From NCBI GenBank assembly GCA_013397935.1, contig VZRN01004250.1:200569-264568 (forward strand): DNA of 64,000 bases, read 5' to 3'. Origin of the DNA: Dasyornis broadbenti. Lineage: Eukaryota > Chordata > Aves > Passeriformes > Dasyornithidae. Under the pieces are notes generated by a model, which saw only the letters and a program-made list of their open reading frames with translations, was not told the origin of the DNA and did no database searches. The position numbers were made by a program, and so were the translations under genes. Shown piece after piece: positions 38,401 through 50,400 of this stretch; positions within the stretch are counted from its first letter, which is position 1, and each line of letters opens with the position of its first letter.

Positions 38401-41400
38401 AGGGCCAAAGCATAAAGCAAAAATCGATTGAAATACGGACAAACAGGGGGAGAGAGGACTGGACCTTGTGCATTAAATAAATGTATGACTTGCTGTCAGA
38501 ATAAAACTTGTGTGAGCCTGGCCCCCAAGCCTGCAGGAGGAGCCTGCCATGAGAAACAGACTCCTCGGGGCTGAGCAGGGCTGTGCCCTCGTAAGTGAGA
38601 GGCATCAAAGTCAGAAATAGATTTTCCTTGAGAGAAGCAGCACCTGGGCTGAGCGTAGCTGCCTGCAGTGTCCCTGCCCGTGTGAATGTGGCACGAAGCA
38701 GATGGGGCTCTGCTGGCCTCTCTCCAGACTGCCCAGATTTTGTGGATATATCAGAAGCAATGTGTGTGCCTGGCTACAAACTGGGTGGGAAGTGTTTAAC
38801 AGGCTTTGAACCTTCCCAAGAAAGCGCAGTGATCAATCAGGATGGGATGTCTCGGTTGCTGGCTCAGCAGGCAAACTGGGCCATATTTATTTTTAGGTGT
38901 ACTACGTGTTTGAAGCTGTCTGAGTGCGGCATTTCACTTTCTGTGGGGTTTTTCTGTCTTTCAGAAAGCTTCAGGGAGCTGTGGAGTTTATCAATGGGCC
39001 AGCACGGGCTATCAGTTGTACATGGCAGGGAGCAGAGGATGAGGCTGAGTGAGTTCATCCTGTTATTGCTCAGAGTTTAGATACGCAGTAAAATGCGAAT
39101 ATCATTGTGTGCCGAGCTAGGAAGCTGGCAGAGCGCTCACAGCTTCAGTGCAGTTTTCCTGGCATTGTTTCTCCTGTGTAATAAATATCCCTGCAAAACC
39201 ACAGCAGTAAACATGCAGCTTTGAAGTAGCTGAGCCCATCCATGGTTCCATGCCTGGCAGGCTGGGATCAGTCTTTCCAGACGTTTGCCAACACCCCTGT
39301 GTGTGTGTCACTACAAATAATGCTGGAAGGAGCTGCTTCTGCTACACTGGGTCTCTGACTAAAGCTACATTTGGGTGAAAGGCACTTGGAGCAATGTGTA
39401 AAAATATTTTATTAACGCAAATGAAACTTCATTTTATTCAGTGAAATCCTGTGTGAACGTACAGAAATTATTCTACTGCCATACAGACCCTACCTTTTAA
39501 AGGTGGCCTGAAAGTGCCTAGTTCACCAGAAGGTGAACTAGAAGAGTTTGGATGACTTCAGAAAGAAATTGTTGAGTGCAAAAGGTCGAGATAAACCTGG
39601 ATTTTAAAAAAGTAATGGCCTGTGTGTGTATGTAAACTTGGAGCACACAGGTAAGCCTGCTTGCCAGTAGAGACAGTTTGCCACTATACATTTTTGGGAA
39701 GAATCAGGACCTCCTATCAGGAAGGTGTCTGTTGGGTTTTTTTTCCCCTCCATGGTATCCATATCAGTTCCAGCTGGCTTTTCCTCTTATGAGTTATTAA
39801 TGCTTGAGGTATGCAAGTGCTTGGTATAGATGGGAGTGTAACAGTATCCAGAATTTTATGGTGTAGCTTATGGACTTAGGGGAAACTGCACTAAGAAAGG
39901 TTTGTTTTTTTGGTTTTTTTTCTTCATCTGGTTTAGGAACTTTACTGGAAAAGCTGCTTCTGGTGTAAACTCAGTGGGAAGTAACACCAATAAAAAATGA
40001 TAGCACTGTAATATCTCTTCAGGTGACAGAATTGATTGCCCCATGTTGAATTTTCCTTAAGACCTTTGCAGTGTTGTTTTTGCCTTTCCCCTGATTTTTA
40101 GTTTTTGGGGAGAATAAGTGAGGCTGGGAGGAGAGGGAGCTCCTCAGCAGTGGTTTGCTGTGTTTGGGGAGGAGAATCTTTCTAAGGCTGCCCCCGGACA
40201 TCTGATGGAGGGTGGCTCAAAACCGAAGTTGTATTTTCACAGCTGTTGTGGGAGCTTTTTCCATTTAACGCAGCACAGATGTGAATGATAAAATATAAAT
40301 TGAAGATTAATGTACACCATCTTGGTGTGTGAGAGGTTCAATTATAGGCAGAGCAAGGAGAATAATGGAAAATACATTTGAGTGATTGCTCAGTTAATAT
40401 AATTTGCAATGAATTATTCACAACAATTTGTTCACCCAGCTCTTATTGAAATCATTTTCATTCCTTCATTTGCTATGCGTTTGGAGCTGCTTCCCACAAC
40501 TTGTCCTCGACACGTAATAAAGAATCTCCACGCAGCCAGCCCCTGCTCCCCACCTGCCTCCGCCTACGTGCGGAGCCCAGATTTGACAGAGCTCAGCATT
40601 TCTGGCACTGAGCTCTCTTAAGAAGTTAATCGTAGTGTTAGAGTGGAGGCTGGCGCTGCTGAACACGCTGATGTGACCCCGAGGAGCCCCTTCTGTCAGG
40701 CTCAGGGCTTTGCAGAGGGCTCGTTTCCGCGCTGTTCCGTGGGCATGCGGCGGGATTGTCCTTCTGCGAGTGGAGGCTGAGGCTTGAGCCGACAGAAGGC
40801 GATCAGCTGGCGCTGAGTGATTAATCTGTGTCCTTGGGAGCTGAAAAGTGTTTGCTTCCTACCTGTGCAGCATCAGTCATGCCTGGAGGTGGGGGAGAAG
40901 GTGCTGGGCTCTGCAGAGAAGTGTGGGGCACGGGCAGGGCTTGAAGCGAGAAGTATTTTGCACGCTCAGGTCCCTGTCCCTTGTGTTGTGTGTGAAGCAG
41001 CAGAGCAGGCACAGCTGAGGGCTCAGCTTCCGGCACCGCAGAGCATCACAGTTGTGTCCCCCTCTCCTATTCTTAAGGCACTGGAGAACCCACATGAAAT
41101 GCACATTTCCCACATGAAATGCACGTTTCCCCTGAAGTTTAGCAGAAAGGAGGACTTGATTTTCCTGGCTGTTTGGGAAGGGCTGCTCCTGGGGAGTGGG
41201 CATAGGGAAGGTGTCCTTGTCCTCCCTCCATGTGCCTCAGCAGCTCACAGGGAGCAGGGGGTGATGAAGCTGCTCTTTGGCACCCCATGCCCTGCTGGTG
41301 GGCTGGTGGGGAGGGTTGGGGCTGTGTTCTGCTTGAACCTGGGCTGCTGGGGAGGAATGAGGGCTCCTTGCTGCCTGACCCTGTGCTCCCCTGCCAAGCC

Positions 41401-44400
41401 CTGAAATGCAAACTGCAGCTTAGGACCGGTCAGAAGTGAGTCTGATCTCTCCTTCATGCCTTGTTTTCCTGGGCTCATTTGTACCACATCCATACCTAGC
41501 TTCGTTATCTGACTTTTTAGTGCCCTTTTCTGGTGTCTTGTGGCTGTCAGTCTTCAGTGTGTTGGGAGATAGTGGGAAATCAGGTGAGCCTGTCCTGAGG
41601 GCAGAAGGGAGCCAAGGGGAGCTGCACTGGGAACATGAGGGCTGCTGCAGGGGTCAGTGAAGAATTCAAAGCGTCTTTAGGGTAAGATTAAAACTGCCCT
41701 GAATCTTGGCCCCTTTGGGGCCTCTTACAAGCTCTGTCAAGCCATGATCACAGTGCCTTCAACACAAAACCCTGTAACAAGCTGGGATTGATGCTGCTGC
41801 TCCTTCCCATGGAGAGACAGCACTTACAAGGTTAATTTGCCAGCATCTACTTGTCCAAATCTCCATAATCAGGCAAAACATGATTATGGAGCTGTGTGTC
41901 ATTAGTACACAATGGCACTTAACTGACTGAGATTGAATTAAAACCCTAATGGCAGAGCATCCAAAGTAAATAAGAGACAGCCAGAGCCACTGGTGAATGA
42001 CTCGTCTATCACTCAGCTTGGATTAGGAGAGCAGGAGCTCAGGGCTGGCCAGAAACAGTAGAAGCAGAGTCATTAAATTGGATATACTGGCTGAGGTTCA
42101 GTGCTCTTATTACTGTTAAGCATGCAAGTGTTGGGGGTGGGTGTGAGTCCGGTGTAGGCGTGGGTTTCCTGCCCTGGCCTTTGAGCTGGAAAATAACCAG
42201 ATTTGGATTCACTGTGGTGCTGGATGAGTTTTGTCTTTGCTATGTTCTGCTTTTTTTGCAGCAGTTTCATCGAGCAGGTGTCAGTGCCTTGAAATTATTT
42301 CCAGCAAAAGTAAATCCAAGCATTCGTTTTGAGTTGGATGAAACAACTCTGTGATGAGAAGTGTTTTATTTCACTTCTGCCTGGCTTTGCCTTCCTTTGT
42401 GATAACGTCAGAGCAGCAGCTTCCAATCAAAATTTCACTTTGCTTTCGATTTGCCTTTCTTGCAAGTGCCTTTTCCAGATCTTTTAAACAAAGCCTCATA
42501 AATCATCACTGATGTCATGGTGGGTGTGTTTTCCATGTTCTGTGCTGGATGCCAGAAGTGCTGTCCCCAGGGGCTGCCCTGCAGATGGTTCTCCCTGTGG
42601 ATAGGCTGGGGAAAGAGCTCCCTCTGACAGCGGGACAAGGCTCAGAGGCTGCAGGAGTGAGCAGCCTTGCGGTGGTTTTGATTGCCAGCTCTGGGGATGG
42701 GTATTGCCCTTTTAGCTCTGTCGCTGTTCCTCATCGTGCGGCTCTGGTTTCACTCAGTGCTTGCATCCCTGCCGTCAAATGAGATGTGACGTGAATATCT
42801 GTTGCTGCTCTGGCCCTGGGGAGATGATTATGAACCTCTGGCTTGTGCTGGTGCTGTCAGTGACATTTGAGGTAGGAAAAGCATTAGGTAGTGAAATCTC
42901 TGGAGAAAAAACAGGGAATGAGCAAGCCAACAACAGAAGGTGGGTATGGATCATCAAGATCTGTCAGCAGTGTTGAATTTGAAGTGTTTCTGGTGTTGCT
43001 ATTAATTTATGCCCTCTGCCAACTGTGTTGCTATTGCCCTGTGTAAGATCTGTACCTCAGAGCAAACTTTGTTTTTCACCCAGGGCCTAATGACTTTTCA
43101 TGTGTTTCGGAAATTTGCATTTTAATTGAATAAATTTTACCCTTTCCCCTCAAAGCAGTGATTAAAAACTAAAGTCTCTGGGAAGCTTTCTCCAAACACC
43201 CAGCAGCTCAAGTGAAGTGTCCAAAGCAACCCTGGGGCAGATGTGGCAGGGCACTGGATGTATTTGGTTTTTGATCGTGGATAGATGACTTCTTAAGGCA
43301 GGACGAGAGTCCCCTCATTCCTCTCTCAGTGGGAGGAATCGCTCTCGTGGTTGTAACTCGGGACCCCAAAATCCCCTTGGAGCTCTCCTGGGCTGCAGAG
43401 TGCAGAGATTGCACTCAGGCATTGTGAAGCACATGGTGAAAATGGAGACTGTTCCAGCACAGTTGTATGAAAATTTTAACTGTATTAGCAGTCTCTTTTG
43501 GAAGGAAATCGGGGGAAAATTGTGTGCTGGTGCTCTCTGGTGGATAAACCCAGGAAGGCTCCTCTCACTGCGGTGACAAGGCAGTGCAGGACTTGTGGCT
43601 CCTGCAGCTCTGCCCACACTGATGGTGTGAGTTGCGATGTCTTCAAGTGGCCAGGGCTGGCTGAGAGCCAGAGGTGTGGCAGGATGGCTGCTCTGACTCT
43701 CCTCTGTCCTTCCCTTGCAGTGTGCTACCTGCTGAAGAGCAACATCAGCCCCGACCTGTGCAATGAGGACGGGTTAACTGCGCTGCATCAGGTGAGGCCT
43801 GGGAGCAGCTCACACCTCCCTCTGTCTTCCTCCTGCCCAGGTTAAACAGGGTGACCTCCTACATTCCCTTTTTTTTTTTTTTNNNNNNNCTTGTTTTTTT
43901 TTTTTTTTTTTCCTTTCCTCAGTTAAATCACCACGTTGTGCTGGTGATCAGTTTTTATGGGGAGCAAACTGAGATCAAACTCTTTTCTTGCTGTATCCCA
44001 GACTTTACTCAGTGATCATAAGAGCTCAGGAGTCAGGGCCAGACTTTCACACGTGAACAACATTTATCCCACCCTTTAATTTTTGCAGGACTGGGCTGTA
44101 AACTCTTACAGCAGATTAACTCAAAATTTAGAGAGCTTGGCAATCCACGCATTTGGAAAGTGATTTAAATAAATGATGTGCAAGATGCTTAAAGAACCCG
44201 CTGCTGCACGTTGTGGGCTCAGGAGCTTCCAAAGCCCGTATGAGATGGCAGCAGCGGATCCCCAGTGAAATACAGACTGGTGTGTAGCTCTGTGGCCTTC
44301 CTTGGAGCCTCTGTGCTGTTTCCATAAGGGTTTTTCTATTCTTTCTGAGGCGCGTGGGCCTGGCCGTGCCTGGCAGCTGCCGCCTCCGCTGCCTCAAACA

Positions 44401-47400
44401 ACAGTGGCGTGGTTGTCACAGGAGCACTCAGGGTTTTCTGGCCATTGCTCCCCGCTCTAAATGCTCCCATTGACTTGGGATTTTGGATTGTTTCGCCAGT
44501 CGCCTGCTCTCTTCAAAGCCGGGTGAATGTTTGTTTAAAAATGCAAACTGGCTCCTGGAAGAACAAAAGGTCCCCACCACCACCAGCACCCCTCTCCAAA
44601 GACATGTTATCCTGCACGCAGAGAAACATTGGCAGCCTCCTTGCTCTCCCAGCCAGGCTCTACAGCTTGGAGAATCCCACTCTGCCCACTGAGAGATTGT
44701 AAAGGTGCGTTTGGGAGTTGAGGTGGGAGCTTTGCATCCACTTAAATCAGCTGAATCCCTGGGCAGAGAGAAGCCCCTCAGTGGACACAGTAGCATTGCT
44801 TCCAGTGAATGTGGATTCCTTCCACTTCTGTGATAAACGTGACTGTGTGACAGGCAGGCCTTTAACCTCCCTTCCATGTACAAATAGTGAACAAAATAGA
44901 AATACCTGAAGGGTCCTTGTCACTCAGCTGCTAAAACGCTTGTTGTGTGTTGGAATTCAGCCCCGTTAGAGGCCCATACTGTGTGCTCAGCTCTGTGGGT
45001 CTGCACTAAAGCATGGACCACAAGCAGGCTTCTTGAAGAATGAATCTTACTTTAATGCCTTTATCACGTTCACATTCATGTCTAGGAGTGAACAAGAGGT
45101 GGATCAAAGAGCAAATTCCACCTTCGCCAAAGGAGAGAGGTTGGGGCCCTTCTGGCCTGCTGCCTCTGGGGCTACACCCTAAGTGCGGGAAGGAAGCTGA
45201 TTTTTTCCAGGAAGTGAACGGTGCCCTGCAAAGTACCTCATAATTCTGGGAATCCAGTTTGTGCCTCTCCAGATAACTGTGGTAGGTAGCGTGAGCTCCC
45301 TGAGAAGACTTTTGCTCATCACATGCCAGTGTGTGGGATTTTCCCTGAGAAAAAGGAATGTCAGCCTGTCAGCTCATCCCCTGGTATGTGGTTCTACTGG
45401 TTACATTGAATTTCTGCTATGTTTGCCCTTGAATATGGAAGACCCAGTGGAATAGAAGCTGTGAGCACGTTTGCTCCTCTTCCCGGCTGGTTCTGCACCC
45501 TCACCAGCAGGCCCTGTGAAATACCAGTGACCTCTGGTCTGCCCAGTGTGGGTGTTTTGTTCGCATGGTGCCCTGTTGACCTGCAGGTGCTCAGTTTGGT
45601 GTTTAACTCTGCTGGAGAAGCTTCTTGCCAAACAGTACAGGATAAATTACATCTCCATATCCAGGTGCCCTTTATTATTTTACCTCTGAGCAGGTACGAG
45701 CTCTCATCTTCCCAAAGTTTAAAAAAAACCCCCAATCTGTCTGCATTTTCTCCTCACCAGTGCTGCATAGACAACTATGAGGACATAGTCAAGCTTCTCC
45801 TCAACCACGGGGCCAATGTCAACGCCAAGGACAACGAGCTGTGGACTCCGCTGCATGCAGCAGCCACGTGTGGTCACATCAACCTGGTGAAGATCCTCAT
45901 CCAGCAGTAGGTGGCTTTTTGTGTCTGTCCTTTCGATGGCTCTCATTCTACCCACAGCTTCTGTGGATGGAAACTGAGACTGCTTAGTACCTTGGGAGAT
46001 TGCAGCAGTGGTGCAATCCTGCTTTCATTCCTGAATCATTCCCTGCTTTCAGGCTGCTCTCGGGGGCTCTCCCTGCTTGGGGGGTGGAAGGGGATGAAGG
46101 AGGAAGAGTAGAAATGCTGGGGAGACAGTAAAAGCCTGGATGACTAGGCTCAGGTTCATAAAGCTTCTGGAGACCGGGCCAAAATTTGCTCATTTTTGCC
46201 TGTGTTCTTGTGTGTGCTTGTGGAGCCGTGCTCGCTGGGTGGGCAGAAACAGGAGCAGCCAGCAGGACCCACCCTCAAGCTCCTAAACTTCAGATCTTCC
46301 AGCCCTAGCCAAGCAGACAGCGGTGCAGGAGGGCAGCAGTGTGTCTGTGTAACTCAAACACCTGGGTGAACTTTGTGACCTGCCTCACTGGGTCTTAATT
46401 AGTGATCACTAAGCTTCCTGTGGTGTTTGTTCCCCAGTGGGGACGCAGGGTGCTTGACCAAGGCCCTAAAGCTCCAGTCTGTCTAGACTTGACAGCAAGG
46501 AGGAGGAAACCAGGCGTGTTTTGAGCTGTTTCATGAGCAGCTGTGGTGAATCCTGGCTGGAGCAGATGGTTGTGTCTGTGTGGAGCCCTCTGTTCCTTTC
46601 CCAGAGTGCCGGTGCTTTGGGAGCGTTAACCCGCTGCCTTCACAGCCGTGCCTGCGGATCCTTCCTCGGGGAGGGAGACTTCTCCCTCTGCTGCTTTCAC
46701 CTGGGAGATGAGCATGGAAAATCTGGCCCTTCTTTGACTGTATAATGAAGAAGAGGATGCAGTCAAGCATCCCTTGGAGGATGTTCCCCCTTGGGTTAGG
46801 AAGTTTTTGAGTGAGGGTTATAAAAACGGAGCAGATGTGGAACACAGTGCATTACTGACTCTGGAAGAAAGCGTAGTGTGCTGCCTTTCATCCAGCTCTG
46901 GAATTAATCTTCCCCATTCACTGCTCCACAGCTTTGCTTCAAACCATTCTTATCCCATACGTACCTTGGTGGCATTTGAAACCCCATACGAAACCCCAAT
47001 TCATTTTTCCTAAGCATTTATCCTGCTGTTTGGCACTGTCTTCTCTAGAATGTCCGAGGTCCTTCCTTGTGTAACTCTGTTTTCCCCTTGCAGTGGAGCA
47101 GACCTGTTGGCAGTAAATGCAGATGGCAACATGCCGTATGACCTCTGTGAAGATGAGCCAACCCTGGATGTCATTGAGACTTGCATGGCCTATCAAGGTA
47201 AGGAGGTTGAGTTTATGTAAAATACAAAAACAAGTCAAAGTGGTACTAAAAATTACCCTATTCCTCAGCTCTTGATCTGCCTCTGGAGGAAAGCAGAGAG
47301 CTGCTCCTGGCATTATTTCTTGGGGCCTGACTCTGTCTAGTTATTCTGATTCCTAGAGATCATGAGGGTGAAGGATGGCTGACAGTCTCTGAGTCACACA

Positions 47401-50400
47401 TCCTCTGCAAAGGATGTGAGCTCTTATCAACCAGGATCATAAATCTTATTTTACTCAACCAGTGGAGGCAGCTTTCCAACTCTCCTGTTTCTAACTGGAA
47501 TTTTCACAGGGATTACCCAGGAAAGGATCAATGAGATGCGAGCTGCCCCGGAGCAGGTGATGATCTGTGACATTCATGACATACTTGCGACTGGACAAGA
47601 CCTGAACAGGACTGATGCCCAAGGTGCTACGCTGGTGAGTGAAACTGCAGCGCCTTCAGTTTTGCTTTCCTTCAGCCCAGAGGTTGTGAAACCTGCCCTG
47701 GAGCAGGAGTTATACAAAATCAACATGTGCAAGTCACTGAGAGGAGAAATCCCACAGTGAGGAGTTACAGGACATAACAAATCTGCTGACCTGCAGGGAA
47801 CTGGGCCTGAAAGACCTCCCAGTAACCTTTCGGTTCTGGCTGGTCCTGTGGACTGACTGGACTCCTGTGGAGGAGATCTGAGAGTCCTCTGGTTGCCATG
47901 GAGCAGGATCCGGTGTTGGGCACTCTGGAGACTTTCTGCCTCCTCTGCTCTGTGTGGGACCTGGCTCACACAGAGTCAGTGGCTGCTGTGTCTGCTCACA
48001 CGGGGTGGCACCTGCCCCAGGGCGCAGGAGGGCACCCAGGACAAGTGCACAGCACAAGGCAAGCTGGCATCTGATTTGTCTGCACAAGGACTGAGAAGGC
48101 TGAACAATCCTAGTTCTTTTTTACCCTCACAAATGTGTCTCCTGAATTACGACTTACAGCAGTCCCAGCTCAGGGGAAGTTCAGTCATGAGCTCATATGT
48201 GTTGGGAATTTCATTCAGCCTTGGGTATTTAATGCTTGGTTCCAGACTCAGGCACTTGGTTCACGTGTTTGGTGGCCATGGCAGTGCATTCTGGTTTCTT
48301 AGTCTAAAGTCACCTCTAGCATATACCAGCAGTGTAAGGGCGGGCAGGCTCCCTCCAAGATAAGCTTGGATGAACGAAGTTTTTATTGCAGTTAATTTTC
48401 TTAACACATTTTTCCCTTTTACAAGGATTATATACATAAATTTAAGCGGACCTCTTGGCTTCCCCTTTTGTATCACCCCCAAGTGATTCATTATTATTTC
48501 ACGTGGCCTCTAGAAGGTATGACTGAGCGGCATAAAATTTATGTAGAAATTAATGGAGTTGCCAGAAAGCGTCAGAATTTATTTCCAGATGAGGTTTTAA
48601 CTTCGTGTGGCAGAATCCCCATGAAAATTTTTTGAAAAGAAGCTTTGATTCTCTTCTTCAGCACAACTGAAGTAGGAGGAGCTCTGAGTGGAGTTGATCC
48701 CTTCAGAGCAGTGCATGGGTCAATGTTTTGCTCAGAGATGGAACAGCAGACTGCAATTATGAAAACCTTCGGAGACATGAAGCTGGGGACTAAAAGAGGC
48801 CATTGTTGATGTCTTTAAAGTGGTGGCTGTAGCTGGAAGCCAGTATCTGAAAAAAACATACTCCCTTAACTAAAAGTAGCCAAGGTTTAAAATGTTTTTG
48901 TTTTTCGAATGGTGAAAATAATTACAGTGTGATTGGAAATGCAATTGAGTGGAGAGAGTCTTGACTAAAGCAGGCTGTAAATTTGATCCAGAAAAATCAC
49001 ATCCACAGCACTTTAGTGGGGAAGAGGAGACTTTCTTCTGGCGTGAGGAATGCAGAGCTTACAGAGGATGATGTTCTGCATTGCAGGCTTGTGTTTTGAT
49101 GGTGCCATTTCCCTGCAGAGATTGGGAAGCACTTAAAAGCCCCTGATTTGAAATGTGCATCCATTATTTTTCTCATCCATATATCTAAGTTATTCTAAGA
49201 ACTGTTAGGCAATTACCTCTCCAAACAGAATTACAGCTCAGAGTTACTGAGCTCCAGTAACAGGAACGATCTGATTTTGACCTGGTGGCATCTACGCAGT
49301 GTGAAATGTGCTACCTGTCCAGCTCTGGGCTCAAACATTTTCCAAGAAAATCCGCTGAAACTTGGTGTATAAAACCACTCATGGTCCTTGCAGGTGGCTC
49401 ATGCTCTGTTCCTTATCTCCTAGCTGCATATAGCTGCAGCCAATGGTTATATGCATGCAGCTGAAGTCCTCCTTGACCAGGGGGCAAGCCTGGATGTGAA
49501 GGACTGGGATGGCTGGGAACCTCTTCATGCTGCTGCATTCTGGGGACAGGTGAGGGTTTCGCTGCAAGGGTCACGTGTGAGGGTGGTATTTCTTTCTGCC
49601 TGGACAAACTCTGCAAATGGAATAAATCTGTACTGGGGCTGGGCTCTCTGGGCAGCATCTTGGGTTCCAAAAAGAACTTACTGCTGAGAAAATTCAGTGG
49701 GCAGAGCGTGTCTGTGCAGGTGGATGGTGGGAACGATGTTTGACCTCACACACATACCAGAGTTATTTGAAGCCATTGCTTCTCATCTTATTCCAGCCTC
49801 TCAGCTTCGGGGAGGAAAGCCTAAATTGCCTGAGATCCCTCTATCAACTTGGCTTTCTTTCCCTTCTTTAGATGCAGATGGCTGAATTGCTTGTGTCCCA
49901 TGGGGCTAGTTTGAGTGCCAGGACATCTTTGGACGAGATGCCAATAGGTGAGTTTATGAAGCCTGAAGAAAGAAATAGCTAAGAAATGGCTGGAGTGTTC
50001 ACATGGTGCTTTCAGAAGCATTAATATAATTTTTTTAGGTGTCTTTAGAGTCAAAGTTGAAGTTACTTTAACTGGGATTGAAGTTTTGATGCACCTACCT
50101 TACTACTGAAAATGCTTCTTCCTGCTCATAAAAACGAGGAAGAAGGCATTTCCCAAGCACCAAGTCTTCCTCCTGCGTGTTTCCATGTTATCCCTCATGC
50201 TTGGGAACCTCCCTGTTGTCGCATACAGCCCTAAGACCTGGGTGTCTAACTAGGAAAGCACAATTAGTAGCACGGTGTTAATGTGAGCTGTCTGATTAAG
50301 GGCTTGGTCTGTGTGTGCCATAGATCTGTGTGAAGAGGAGGAATTCAAAGTGTTGCTTCTGGAGCTGAAACACAAACACGATGTGATCATGAAGTCTCAG

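Larger units (their letters stand above)
17498..43720 (+). other. PPP1R16B: PPP1R16B intron 2 (26.2 kb)
   Basis: It is bounded by GAAG|GTATGG and TTCCCTTGCAG. It contains no recognisable exon. It holds CR1 fragments (20225-20504, 24718-24900, 33783-33842), an ancient SINE/L3-like relic (35505-35740), an AT-rich simple region (34022-34092), poly-A/T runs (25196-25210, about 29748-29762, 34656-34671), short tandem duplications (20781-20822, 41091-41130) and hairpins (39518-39541, 41861-41891). AT-rich low-repeat blocks near 22100-22260, 29990-30480, 32970-33130, 40340-40520 and 41820-42010 may be conserved regulatory sequence. Confidence 0.9.

Noticed and set aside
38595..39080. 161-codon forward frame in intron 2
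   Set aside because: No recognisable similarity and no splice-consistent neighbours.
45419..45910. Frame running from intron 3 through an ankyrin exon to a TAG
   Set aside because: The intron part is read-through. The acceptor at 45760 and donor at 45907 define the real exon, and the TAG is just inside the next intron.
47635..47760. Possible extension of the exon ending at 47634
   Set aside because: The frame continues to a stop at 47760, but the GTGAGT donor and the exact family match on joining to 49424 show normal splicing. Intron retention would truncate the ankyrin domain.
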